Virus record (IMG/VR): IMGVR_UViG_3300043436_002865
Span: 1-64,000 of that record
From: a virus
Length of the DNA: 64,000 nucleotides
Strand: one strand, 5' to 3'
Positions 1 to 6,024 of this stretch are shown here, in pieces; position 1 is the stretch's first letter; every line of letters begins with the position of its first letter. The translations under genes and the position numbers were made by a program. The notes below the pieces were generated by a model. It did no database searches, was not told where the DNA came from, and was given only the letters and a program-made list of their open reading frames with translations.

Positions 1-33
1 CTAAATGCTCCTTCTTAAAATCAAAGTCAAAAC

Positions 34-588
34 TCAAATATTATCTCCTTTAACGAACTCAGGATGTATTATAACTCGTATTCCTGCTTCGTTATATCTG
101 TTACTAGCAACTAAAATATCCTTAGTATATCTTAGCAGTCTAGCCTCTTCTCTTTGGGTAACGATAGTAGCATAGCCTTTATCGTACATCCAATGCTTCA
201 AGTCGTTTAGCGACCAAGAATGGTACATCAATCCGTCTTTAGCTATTACTAGCGGATATTGATGTTCTACAGTCCAATAACGCTTGTTATTTTCGTCTTT
301 AGCATTACAAATTTGACGGTGAGTAGCGGCTTTGCCGTTTCTTTGCTCTGTAAGTTCTTCACTCACTAGCTCATACAAACTATACGCTTCTTCGCTCCAG
401 CGCTTACACCACTGCAACATACTCATAGTATTATTGTTTACACTTACGCTTTCACAAGAAATAATATCACTCGCGCCACGTAGGCAGCGATCTAATATAG
501 ACTTTTTATACTTTTGAGATAAGCTGGTGTGTGCTATATGATATGCTAACAGTAGGTATTCGTCTACTTGAGTTTTCCACTCACTCAT
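34..588 (-). CDS. hypothetical protein, 184 aa
   Basis: Not recognised. The protein is soluble-looking with no signal peptide or membrane segment, and has several Trp/Tyr clusters. It is the last complete gene of a minus-strand run whose members overlap by 4 nt; its start codon overlaps the stop of the gene above it. It ends in TGA. Downstream, towards base 1, an AAGGAG-type ribosome site at about 8-17 shows that another minus-strand gene starts beyond the window edge. No function can be proposed. Confidence 0.75.
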   Translation of the reverse strand: MSEWKTQVDEYLLLAYHIAHTSLSQKYKKSILDRCLRGASDIISCESVSVNNNTMSMLQWCKRWSEEAYSLYELVSEELTEQRNGKAATHRQICNAKDENNKRYWTVEHQYPLVIAKDGLMYHSWSLNDLKHWMYDKGYATIVTQREEARLLRYTKDILVASNRYNEAGIRVIIHPEFVKGDNI

Positions 589-944
589 TTGCCAGATTCT
601 AGTGATTTTAAATATTGAGCAGCTGTTTCTTCGTCGGCAAAATAATTATTACTATCTAGCTGCTTGTAGGTTAGAATAAGGTTATCATTGGTATGAGTAT
701 TCTTAACGTAAAAACTAGGCTTAGCATCTTCTAGCTTAGATTCATCCCATAAACCTATAATAGATTTTTGAAGCACTCCAAGCACTTCTAGTTTTACTAC
801 AGCGTCACAATATTCACTGCCAGAATATCTAAACCACCAGTTGCCTTCGTGATCTGTGTATTCTGTTTTCTGCCGGTTAACATTTTTAACTCTTTGTATT
901 TCAAAAAATGTACTTCCTGGAATTAGTTTATAATAGTTAATCAT
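585..944 (-). CDS. hypothetical protein, 119 aa
   Basis: Unrecognised small soluble protein. It starts with MINYYKLIPG and contains the stretch DHEGNWWFRYSG, which looks like part of a small beta-rich fold, and a C-terminal ADEETAAQYLKSLE helix. It overlaps its upstream neighbour and its downstream neighbour by 4 nt each, so translation is probably coupled. No catalytic motif is visible. Confidence 0.75.
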   Translation of the reverse strand: MINYYKLIPGSTFFEIQRVKNVNRQKTEYTDHEGNWWFRYSGSEYCDAVVKLEVLGVLQKSIIGLWDESKLEDAKPSFYVKNTHTNDNLILTYKQLDSNNYFADEETAAQYLKSLESGK

Positions 945-1171
945 TGATTTGCAAAACGCCCCATCGCTATTTCAAAATTTTGAGCGTCTAGCACATTTTC
1001 AAAATGAAATGTATGTTCGTACACAGCAGTCCAAATTGATACGCTCCACTGATGCCTTTGTAGGCATTTTCTACACCAAGCTTTTCCTTGATCTACCACA
1101 TCACTATGAAGCCTGACAGTAAATCCTGGAAGCCATTTTAACTTATATTCGTGGATCTCTATTGGTTCCAT
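941..1171 (-). CDS. hypothetical protein, about 76 aa
   Basis: Unrecognised small protein. The start at 1171 is preferred over an upstream in-frame ATG at 1204 because AGAGGA lies 6 nt before it; the resulting protein begins MEPIEIHEYKLKW. It overlaps the end of the kinase-like gene by 13 nt. A pair of cysteines (CRKC) lies about a third of the way in, too few to call a zinc finger. It belongs to the same co-transcribed run as its neighbours. Confidence 0.65.
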   Translation of the reverse strand: MEPIEIHEYKLKWLPGFTVRLHSDVVDQGKAWCRKCLQRHQWSVSIWTAVYEHTFHFENVLDAQNFEIAMGRFANQ

Positions 1172-1797
1172 GATTGGTCCTCTAAATTTTCTTCTGCCCA
1201 ACAAGATAAATCAGGAATATCTTGCATATCAATATTACACCAAGGATCAGTGATTACAATCACTCCATCCCTAAGCATAAGATTACCTGTATGTATATCT
1301 AAACACCGGTCCTCATAGCCTTCATACCAAATTTCATCTAAAGTATTGCCTTGCGAATCTAACTTTTTAGAGTTAAATACTGTGTTAGTTTTAATAATAT
1401 TTACAGCCTGCATAAACTCATTAACATTAGGAACCATATCGGGAAAAGCTTCTAGCTCGTCCTTAATATCGTCTTCCGTTATAATAGTATCAATGTAGTC
1501 TCTTACTAGATCAGCAATCTTGCAAGCGCTAGGATGCTTATAAACTTCTGTAAGACGCTCCATAGTAGCAATATAGTAAGAATCTTCAGCATGGAATGAA
1601 TGAACACGCGGAATATGGGTGTTAGCTTGTAAAGGCTTAACAACCATATGATAGTAGTCTAACCACGGATCTCCCATGTCAGCGCCTACCTTAATAACTT
1701 TGTCGGAGCCTGAAGAGAGAACTGCACTATAGCAGCCAACTCCCAGAACACGAGTGCCCTTCTTAGTAAGATTCTTGATGATTTTATGTGCCGGCAT
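1159..1797 (-). CDS. protein-kinase-like phosphotransferase
   Basis: 212 aa with the landmarks of a minimal protein kinase fold. A glycine-rich loop near residues 18-25 (GVGCYSAV) is followed by the lysine motif KVIKVG near residues 33-38. Near residues 165-185 there is a catalytic-loop-like DIHTGNLML, then VITDPW, which resembles the metal-binding DxD/DFG position. Such compact kinases occur in many large phages and are thought to modify host proteins, but the substrate here is unknown. The gene ends with TAG, a rare stop in this window, and has its own promoter at 1819-1847. An aminoglycoside-phosphotransferase-like small-molecule kinase is the main alternative. Confidence 0.75.
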   Translation of the reverse strand: MPAHKIIKNLTKKGTRVLGVGCYSAVLSSGSDKVIKVGADMGDPWLDYYHMVVKPLQANTHIPRVHSFHAEDSYYIATMERLTEVYKHPSACKIADLVRDYIDTIITEDDIKDELEAFPDMVPNVNEFMQAVNIIKTNTVFNSKKLDSQGNTLDEIWYEGYEDRCLDIHTGNLMLRDGVIVITDPWCNIDMQDIPDLSCWAEENLEDQSWNQ

Positions 1798-1818
1798 GTT
1801 TATCTCCTATATTCTATT

Positions 1819-1847
1819 AATATATAGAAGATTGCAGCACAGAGCAA
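1819..1847 (-). promoter_or_regulatory. sigma-70-like promoter
   Basis: On the minus strand TTGCTC (1842-1847) and TATATT (1819-1824) are 17 bp apart, upstream of the kinase-like gene. The expected start is near 1812, followed by AGGAGAT before the ATG at 1797. Identified by eye only. Confidence 0.6.
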
Positions 1848-1862
1848 CTAGTTTATTACTAG

Positions 1863-2099
1863 TTACCGACTTTGACGTTCATACACAGCTAATTTAAAGT
1901 CGTTACTATTGATGTACAAAGCTAACAATATTACAGTTGCTACAATACTCAACCTTGCTAACGACAACAGCATGTACGTAGTAGGAATAAAAAACTCCCA
2001 GCTAATAAACATAACAGATGCAACAGCTGCTAAGATTACTAAAGCTACCATAAACAAAATATAGAAAAATGCTACTAAAGACTCTGTGATATAAGCCAT
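1863..2099 (-). CDS. small membrane protein, 78 aa
   Basis: Two or three hydrophobic segments: residues about 8-32 (VAFFYILFMVALVILAAVA), about 36-62, ending in a short polar tail. There is no signal-peptidase site, so it is probably an inner-membrane protein. Stop and start overlap with the upstream gene (TAATG). Size and topology would suit a holin or superinfection-exclusion protein, but nothing specific supports either. Confidence 0.65.
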   Translation of the reverse strand: MAYITESLVAFFYILFMVALVILAAVASVMFISWEFFIPTTYMLLSLARLSIVATVILLALYINSNDFKLAVYERQSR

Positions 2100-2284
2100 T
2101 AGTGCAATACCCTAGGTTGCGTATCAACATTAGTATTTTTATAGAATTTAGTTACTAAATACTTAATATAGTATCTGTATTGAGCCCGCTCAAACTCTAG
2201 CGTATCGTACAAATCTAGTACGGTACTAATTAGTTCTTCTTTGGTTAGTGATTCTATATTAATTAACTCTGCTGATTTTGTCAT
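2099..2284 (-). CDS. hypothetical protein, 61 aa
   Basis: Short, charged, probably helical protein (LTKEELISTVLDLYDTLEFE). Its start overlaps the stop of the 54-aa gene upstream by 4 nt (ATGA) and its stop overlaps the membrane-protein start, so the three form one translationally coupled unit. No known family recognised. Confidence 0.6.
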   Translation of the reverse strand: MTKSAELINIESLTKEELISTVLDLYDTLEFERAQYRYYIKYLVTKFYKNTNVDTQPRVLH

Positions 2285-2445
2285 GTTGCCTCTACTTTTC
2301 CTACGTACACATTACTTTTACTTTTGGCTAAATCTTTAGCTATAACAAGTCCTGATAGTAACCCATCGGCTTCTATAACCACTGTTTCTAGATATGAGAA
2401 TGTTTTGTTATCGTACAAGTGTACATTAAATTTTTTTAACTTCAT
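2281..2445 (-). CDS. hypothetical protein, 54 aa
   Basis: A short reading frame that begins MKLKKFNVHLYDN and ends in TGA overlapping the next start. AGGA stands 6 nt before the ATG. It looks like a small alpha/beta protein (VIEADGLLSGLVIAKDLA). It is first in the minus-strand run that follows the promoter at 2451-2479, whose predicted start point almost coincides with the ATG, so the message may be nearly leaderless. Confidence 0.6.
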   Translation of the reverse strand: MKLKKFNVHLYDNKTFSYLETVVIEADGLLSGLVIAKDLAKSKSNVYVGKVEAT

Positions 2446-2450
2446 GGCTA

Positions 2451-2479
2451 ATCCTATCAAAAATAAAAGCGGCTGTCAA
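2451..2479 (-). promoter_or_regulatory. sigma-70-like promoter overlapping a terminator
   Basis: On the minus strand TTGACA (2474-2479) and TAGGAT (2451-2456) are 17 bp apart. The -35 hexamer lies in the loop and 3' arm of the terminator hairpin of the preceding gene, so one unit's end and the next unit's start share bases. Confidence 0.55.
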
Positions 2480-2492
2480 GCCGCTTTTTTTA
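2461..2492 (-). terminator. intrinsic terminator
   Basis: A 9-bp stem, AAAAGCGGC (2465-2473) with GCCGCTTTT (2480-2488), and a 6-nt loop. On the minus strand it is followed by TATTTTT. It sits directly after the nucleotidyltransferase gene and ends that transcription unit. Confidence 0.85.
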
Positions 2493-2915
2493 AGTTTTAA
2501 TACTAGACTCACTAATACTCACTCTTTTTCGTAAATCGCTACTACTAAATCTGTGTTCTCGGTTGTTAAAGTAAAGTCTTATGCCTTTACGCTTACAAAT
2601 ATCTTTACCAGTAAAGTCTTTATCTCTATACTCTCTACCCATAATTTTTACTTCTATAGGATATAGTTGTAGTATATCTTCCAAATCAGCTTCAGTAGCA
2701 TAAGGAATTATTTCGTCTACATACTTTACGGCAGATAGTTGAGTGTGCCTCTCTACGAGAGTCTGCACAGGAGAATTTTTTTCTGGTCTGTCAATACTAG
2801 GATCTACTTGTAAACCACAAATTAAATAGTCACATTGAGTTTTAGCTTCACGTAGCATAGCTACATGACCCGCATGTAATAAATCAAAAGTAGAAGCTGT
2901 AAATCCGATTATCAT
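2490..2915 (-). CDS. cytidylyltransferase-like nucleotidyltransferase
   Basis: About 141 aa starting MIIGFTASTFDLLHAGH. The HxGH nucleotide-binding motif (HAGH) is at residues 14-17, and the C-terminal signature is FSSSDLRKR. This is the fold of glycerol-3-phosphate cytidylyltransferase (TagD) and of the C-terminal half of HldE, which activate a sugar phosphate with CTP or ATP. The start at 2915 is chosen over 2933 because AAGG lies 8 nt upstream and it gives the usual ATGA overlap with the oxygenase gene. A second HxGH enzyme (25313) and a PfkB kinase (50070) also occur in the window. The substrate cannot be read from the sequence. Confidence 0.85.
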   Translation of the reverse strand: MIIGFTASTFDLLHAGHVAMLREAKTQCDYLICGLQVDPSIDRPEKNSPVQTLVERHTQLSAVKYVDEIIPYATEADLEDILQLYPIEVKIMGREYRDKDFTGKDICKRKGIRLYFNNREHRFSSSDLRKRVSISESSIKT

Positions 2916-3532
2916 TGTATCTGCCTTAACCATGTAACAACAGCATATTTAGTTCCAGAAATAACTGGGTGGGCTATATGCGCATATGGGAAACTAGAAG
3001 GAAATAGAATATACATACCTGCTGATGGTTTTATTTTTACATCAAAGTATGGAAATTCTAACTCTCCGCCTTCATAGTCATCATTTAAATATAAAATAGC
3101 AGAGATATCTCTAATAACTACAGGCCCGCTATCAGCATGTGCTTTATATTCCTGGCCAGTACTGTATTTTAATACTTGTAATGATTCAGCTTGTAAAACT
3201 GCGTTATCATCCATAAATTTAGACTTAAAGTCTTCTATAGCACTTTGTAAAGTTAAAGATATTCCGTTATGTATAGCTTTAATATCTAAATTTTTTCCGT
3301 AGTTAGCCGCAAAAGTTAAATCCGCAGTTCTGTTAGTTCTATGAGTTTGATTAACGCCTGAACCGTGCGTCATTGCTCTGTACCAAACAAATTCGGATTC
3401 CTGATAGTTTTCGGATGCTTCTTCTAGAATTTTTATTGTAGTTTCCCATTCAGGCCACGCATCTTTATATACAGAAATACAACCGCCAGTAGTTATAACC
3501 GGTTGAATAGGATTTACAAACATATTACTCAT
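2912..3532 (-). CDS. 2OG-Fe(II) oxygenase, prolyl-4-hydroxylase-like
   Basis: 206 aa. The C-terminal half carries the iron-binding facial triad: HAD near residue 137 and a distal HP near residue 187, followed by KYAVVTW, where a Lys is in the place of the usual 2-oxoglutarate-binding Arg/Lys. The pattern YLNDDYEGGELEFP between them is typical of P4H-like phage oxygenases. These enzymes hydroxylate proteins or nucleobases with 2-oxoglutarate and O2; the substrate here is unknown. It is one of three such dioxygenases in the window (also 15637 and 31976). It follows the dUTPase with a TAATG-type overlap. Confidence 0.85.
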   Translation of the reverse strand: MSNMFVNPIQPVITTGGCISVYKDAWPEWETTIKILEEASENYQESEFVWYRAMTHGSGVNQTHRTNRTADLTFAANYGKNLDIKAIHNGISLTLQSAIEDFKSKFMDDNAVLQAESLQVLKYSTGQEYKAHADSGPVVIRDISAILYLNDDYEGGELEFPYFDVKIKPSAGMYILFPSSFPYAHIAHPVISGTKYAVVTWLRQIQ

Positions 3533-4086
3533 TAATGTACTCCAGTACTTCCAAACCCGCCAATTCTGTTGGTTTTTTGAACAGGTTTATTTTTTGTTTC
3601 TGCAAGCGAATAAAATTCGCTTTTAATAGCTTCACCCTGAGCTACTCGATCACCATCTAAAATTGTTACTGCAGAATCAGATGTATTGTATAGAGTGATA
3701 AATGTTGGATCAACATAATCACTATCAATAACACCCTCACAGTTGATAAGCGTAATGCCTTGCTTAAGAGCAAGTCCACTACGAGGATGAATCCTAACAG
3801 AATACCCTTCAGGAATATCTATAATGAGATTTGTAGGAACTAAGTATCTATGTCCAGGCTTGAGCACTAACTTTTTATCTTCTGTGATTGTATTAGTTTC
3901 TTTAGAGTTAAGCCAGCTGTATGACGTTACTTCTGAACCTTCAATTAAACTGGCTTTAAAATCAAAGCAAGCTGAGCCAGTAGTTGCAAACTCTGGAAGG
4001 TATGCTGATTCGTGTGTTTTATAAAATGATAAAGTAGGGGTCATTGCTGATTCGTGAGTTTTATAAAATGATAAGGTAGTGGTCAT
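3532..4086 (-). CDS. dut: dUTPase with duplicated N terminus
   Basis: 184 aa deoxyuridine triphosphatase, which hydrolyses dUTP to dUMP and PPi and so keeps uracil out of DNA and feeds dTMP synthesis. Motifs visible in order: GSACFDFKA (motif 1-like), HPRSGLALK (motif 2), GVIDSDYVD (motif 3), GDRVAQGE (motif 4) and GGFGSTG (motif 5) at the C terminus, which closes over the active site. The first 28 residues are two copies of a 14-residue unit (LSFYKTHESA core) encoded by a 42-bp tandem repeat, so a second in-frame ATG at 4044 could also start translation. An insert between motifs 1 and 2 makes it slightly longer than bacterial Dut. Confidence 0.93.
   Translation of the reverse strand: MTTTLSFYKTHESAMTPTLSFYKTHESAYLPEFATTGSACFDFKASLIEGSEVTSYSWLNSKETNTITEDKKLVLKPGHRYLVPTNLIIDIPEGYSVRIHPRSGLALKQGITLINCEGVIDSDYVDPTFITLYNTSDSAVTILDGDRVAQGEAIKSEFYSLAETKNKPVQKTNRIGGFGSTGVH
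4003..4086 (-). repeat. 42-bp tandem duplication at the dUTPase start
   Basis: Units 4003-4044 and 4045-4086 match at 39 of 42 positions. Each contains a start codon, so the duplication gives the gene two possible starts and a doubled N-terminal peptide. Confidence 0.95.
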
Positions 4087-4274
4087 TGCGTATCCATAAG
4101 GTCAATATCAGTAATCAAATCGAAAAGGTCTTCTAAAGTTGTACATACAATCTTTTTGTTGACCCAATCGTCTGTGTCAGTTCTTCCACTAATATTTACA
4201 ATATACCCATTTTCACAAAGAGTTATCTCAAAGCTGTCATTAACAGTTTTAAATTTTTCTAGAAAAACTTTCAT
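4083..4274 (-). CDS. hypothetical protein, 63 aa
   Basis: Small acidic-ended protein (C-terminal DLFDLITDIDLMDTQ) with two predicted beta strands. Overlaps its neighbours by 4 and 1 nt. No recognisable domain. Confidence 0.65.
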   Translation of the reverse strand: MKVFLEKFKTVNDSFEITLCENGYIVNISGRTDTDDWVNKKIVCTTLEDLFDLITDIDLMDTQ

Positions 4275-4516
4275 TAGTTGGCCTCTTTAATGTTTGTTTC
4301 GGGTTTAAACCAGTCTTTACCGTTAACCCGAATAAACGGCTTATTAGTTTCACTCTTGTTAGGGTTTGCAATAGCAACCATAGTACGCTTTCCAGCACGG
4401 AAAGCTTTAAGCTGATTCATCAGCTTATCTGCCGGGTTTTTAGTAGCAGTTTTAACCGACGAGCTACGCAAGCCCATCGACACTTTACCCTTAGACTTAC
4501 CGCCTTTTTTAGCCAT
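4274..4516 (-). CDS. basic hypothetical protein, 80 aa
   Basis: Starts MAKKGGKSKGKVSMG and is rich in Lys, Gly and Ser in its first half, then has a short strand-like IRVNGKDWFKP segment. The basic disordered N terminus would allow nucleic-acid binding, but there is no motif to support that. It is the first gene after the promoter at 4560-4588, with AAGGAA before its ATG. Confidence 0.65.
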   Translation of the reverse strand: MAKKGGKSKGKVSMGLRSSSVKTATKNPADKLMNQLKAFRAGKRTMVAIANPNKSETNKPFIRVNGKDWFKPETNIKEAN

Positions 4517-4559
4517 AGTATAATTCCTTTTTATTTGGTGTGTTGTTTGTTTATAATTA

Positions 4560-4588
4560 AATATACTCTATAAAACACGCGGCAGCAA
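4560..4588 (-). promoter_or_regulatory. sigma-70-like promoter
   Basis: Minus strand TTGCTG (4583-4588), 17-bp spacer, TATATT (4560-4565). The same hexamer pair occurs at 21574-21602. It drives the run from 4516 down to 2490. Confidence 0.65.
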
Positions 4589-4596
4589 CTAAAAAT

Positions 4597-4812
4597 TTAC
4601 ATAAAGTAGTGCAAGCCTAGCAGTCTTTTTACAATTTCAGAAATCGGATTATCTAGATTAGGTTTGGGAGCTAATTTTGTACTAATAGGCTCTTGTACGC
4701 TTAGGTATATTCTATATCCTATAGCTCTATGAATTTTCTTTAAATATTTTTTAAGCACAAAATACACTGTAACTACCATTCTTAAAATAAAATTATTTTT
4801 GCTACTTGCCAT
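4597..4812 (-). CDS. hypothetical protein, about 71 aa
   Basis: Short protein starting MASSKNNFILRMVVTVYFVLKKYLKK: one hydrophobic stretch of about 14 residues flanked by lysines, possibly membrane-associated. The start at 4812 is preferred because the longer reading frame would run through the divergent promoter at 4806-4834. There is no convincing ribosome site, so the gene is uncertain. Confidence 0.4.
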   Translation of the reverse strand: MASSKNNFILRMVVTVYFVLKKYLKKIHRAIGYRIYLSVQEPISTKLAPKPNLDNPISEIVKRLLGLHYFM

Positions 4813-4834
4813 TTTTATCAACCTGCGGTATAAT
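4806..4834 (+). promoter_or_regulatory. sigma-70-like promoter of the envelope operon
   Basis: TTGCCA (4806-4811), 17-bp spacer, TATAAT (4829-4834). The expected start (about 4841) is only a base or two before the ATG at 4843, so the first gene would be translated from an essentially leaderless message. This is the only strong plus-strand promoter before 12954. Confidence 0.75.
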
Positions 4835-4842
4835 AGACTTAT

Positions 4843-5343
4843 ATGAAACATACTATGTTATTATTAAGTTTATTGCTGCTATTAGGTTGCAATAAGTTTG
4901 AAATCACAAAAAAAGAAGCTACGCCAGTAACTGAAAGTCTTATATACTCTGCTTGGAGTTACATAGGTAAAAGCGAAAGATATGATAGACGCTATTTGTC
5001 GGAACTACTAACAGTAGATCCGGTAACTACTGAGTGGTGTGCTGCTTTTGTTAATTCAGTACTAAAAGAAAATAACATACCTACTAGCGACCATAATCTA
5101 TTAGCTAAAAGTTTCTTAGAGTGGGGAACTAAAGTTCCTAAAGAAGAAATACAAAAAGGCGATATAGTTATATTTCCAAGAGGGAATATGAGCTGGCAGG
5201 GGCATGTAGGTTTTTACGTTGGTTCTACTAAAATAGGAGTAACAGAATTTTACTCTATACTCGGAGGAAACCAAGAGAATAAAGTTAGTATAGACTTATA
5301 TAGAGCCAGTCGTGCTATAGGTATCAGACGTTATATACCTTAA
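4843..5343 (+). CDS. lipoprotein CHAP/NlpC-type cell-wall peptidase
   Basis: 166 aa. A lipoprotein signal ends in the lipobox LLLGC (Cys16), so the enzyme is probably tethered to a membrane. The mature part resembles the TIGR02594-type cysteine peptidases found in phage endolysins: EWCAAF (catalytic Cys near residue 66), KGDIVIF, then GHVGFY (catalytic His) and LGGNQ. It would cut peptide bonds in peptidoglycan. As first gene of the operon, ahead of a holin-like gene, it could be a lysis enzyme or could open the cell wall locally for the CsgG channel. Membrane anchoring is unusual for an endolysin. Confidence 0.85.
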   Translation: MKHTMLLLSLLLLLGCNKFEITKKEATPVTESLIYSAWSYIGKSERYDRRYLSELLTVDPVTTEWCAAFVNSVLKENNIPTSDHNLLAKSFLEWGTKVPKEEIQKGDIVIFPRGNMSWQGHVGFYVGSTKIGVTEFYSILGGNQENKVSIDLYRASRAIGIRRYIP

Positions 5344-5384
5344 CAAAAATATAAGCAAATGTCAAGTTTAAAAAGGATTTATAC

Positions 5385-5663
5385 ATGGATTTTCTAAATT
5401 TAGTAACAGAAGTAGGATTTCCTATAGCTTCTTCATTAGCTGGTGGGTTTTTCGTATTCTTAACACTTAGATTTATTCTTGATGGCGTGCTTGGCAGTAT
5501 TAAAACTCAGCGATCATTTGTAATAGCTTTAGATAATAGAGTAAAGACTATGAATAATGAACTAGTGAGAATTGACGTACTTATATGTAACGCTTTTAAT
5601 GTTAGACCAGACTTAGATAGAATTGCAAGAGCTGATGGCCAGAAAGATGCCAGAAAAGATTAA
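5385..5663 (+). CDS. holin-like/YvrJ-like membrane protein, copy 1
   Basis: 92 aa, beginning MDFLNLVTEVGFPIASSLAGG. One membrane segment spans about residues 10-32, followed by an amphipathic helix (LDNRVKTMNNELVRIDVLI). The GFPI start and coiled tail resemble YvrJ- and BhlA/UviB-type holin-like proteins. The product at 7817 has the same architecture and shared residues (GFPI, then a Gly-rich membrane segment, then a D-R heptad helix), so the two are probably paralogues. AAGGA precedes the ATG. Confidence 0.65.
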   Translation: MDFLNLVTEVGFPIASSLAGGFFVFLTLRFILDGVLGSIKTQRSFVIALDNRVKTMNNELVRIDVLICNAFNVRPDLDRIARADGQKDARKD

Positions 5664-5682
5664 AACTAATAAGGAGTAGTCT

Positions 5683-6024
5683 ATGGATTTTCTTATAGGA
5701 CTAGCACTAACTGCTCATTTAGGGTTTGGAAATAATGTTAATGATTTTCATCCTACGTTGCAGTTACAAAATAATTCTTTTATAGCAGGAGCATTTTATA
5801 ATAGTGAGTCTAATGCTAGTTTATATGCTGGATTTATACGGGATATAGGTAAGATAGATATTGAATTTGGACTAGCTACAGGATACTCTACGAGTTCTGT
5901 AGTGCCTTTTGTAAGAGGCGTTTATAATGTAAATGATAATATTAATGTATTTGTGGTGCCCGCACCAAGAAAGGACGGTAATTTAGGAATAGTACTAGGT
6001 ACCCAGATACACTGGAGAAATTAA
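5683..6024 (+). CDS. small exported beta-rich protein
   Basis: 113 aa. A short hydrophobic start (MDFLIGLALTAHLGFG) may act as a signal peptide. The rest alternates like beta strands (LYAGFIRDIGKIDIEFGLATGY, VPFVRGVYNV, INVFVVPA, LGIVLGTQIHW), as in small outer-membrane barrels or surface proteins. AGGAG lies before the ATG and the next gene begins one base after its stop. Family not recognised. Confidence 0.65.
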   Translation: MDFLIGLALTAHLGFGNNVNDFHPTLQLQNNSFIAGAFYNSESNASLYAGFIRDIGKIDIEFGLATGYSTSSVVPFVRGVYNVNDNINVFVVPAPRKDGNLGIVLGTQIHWRN

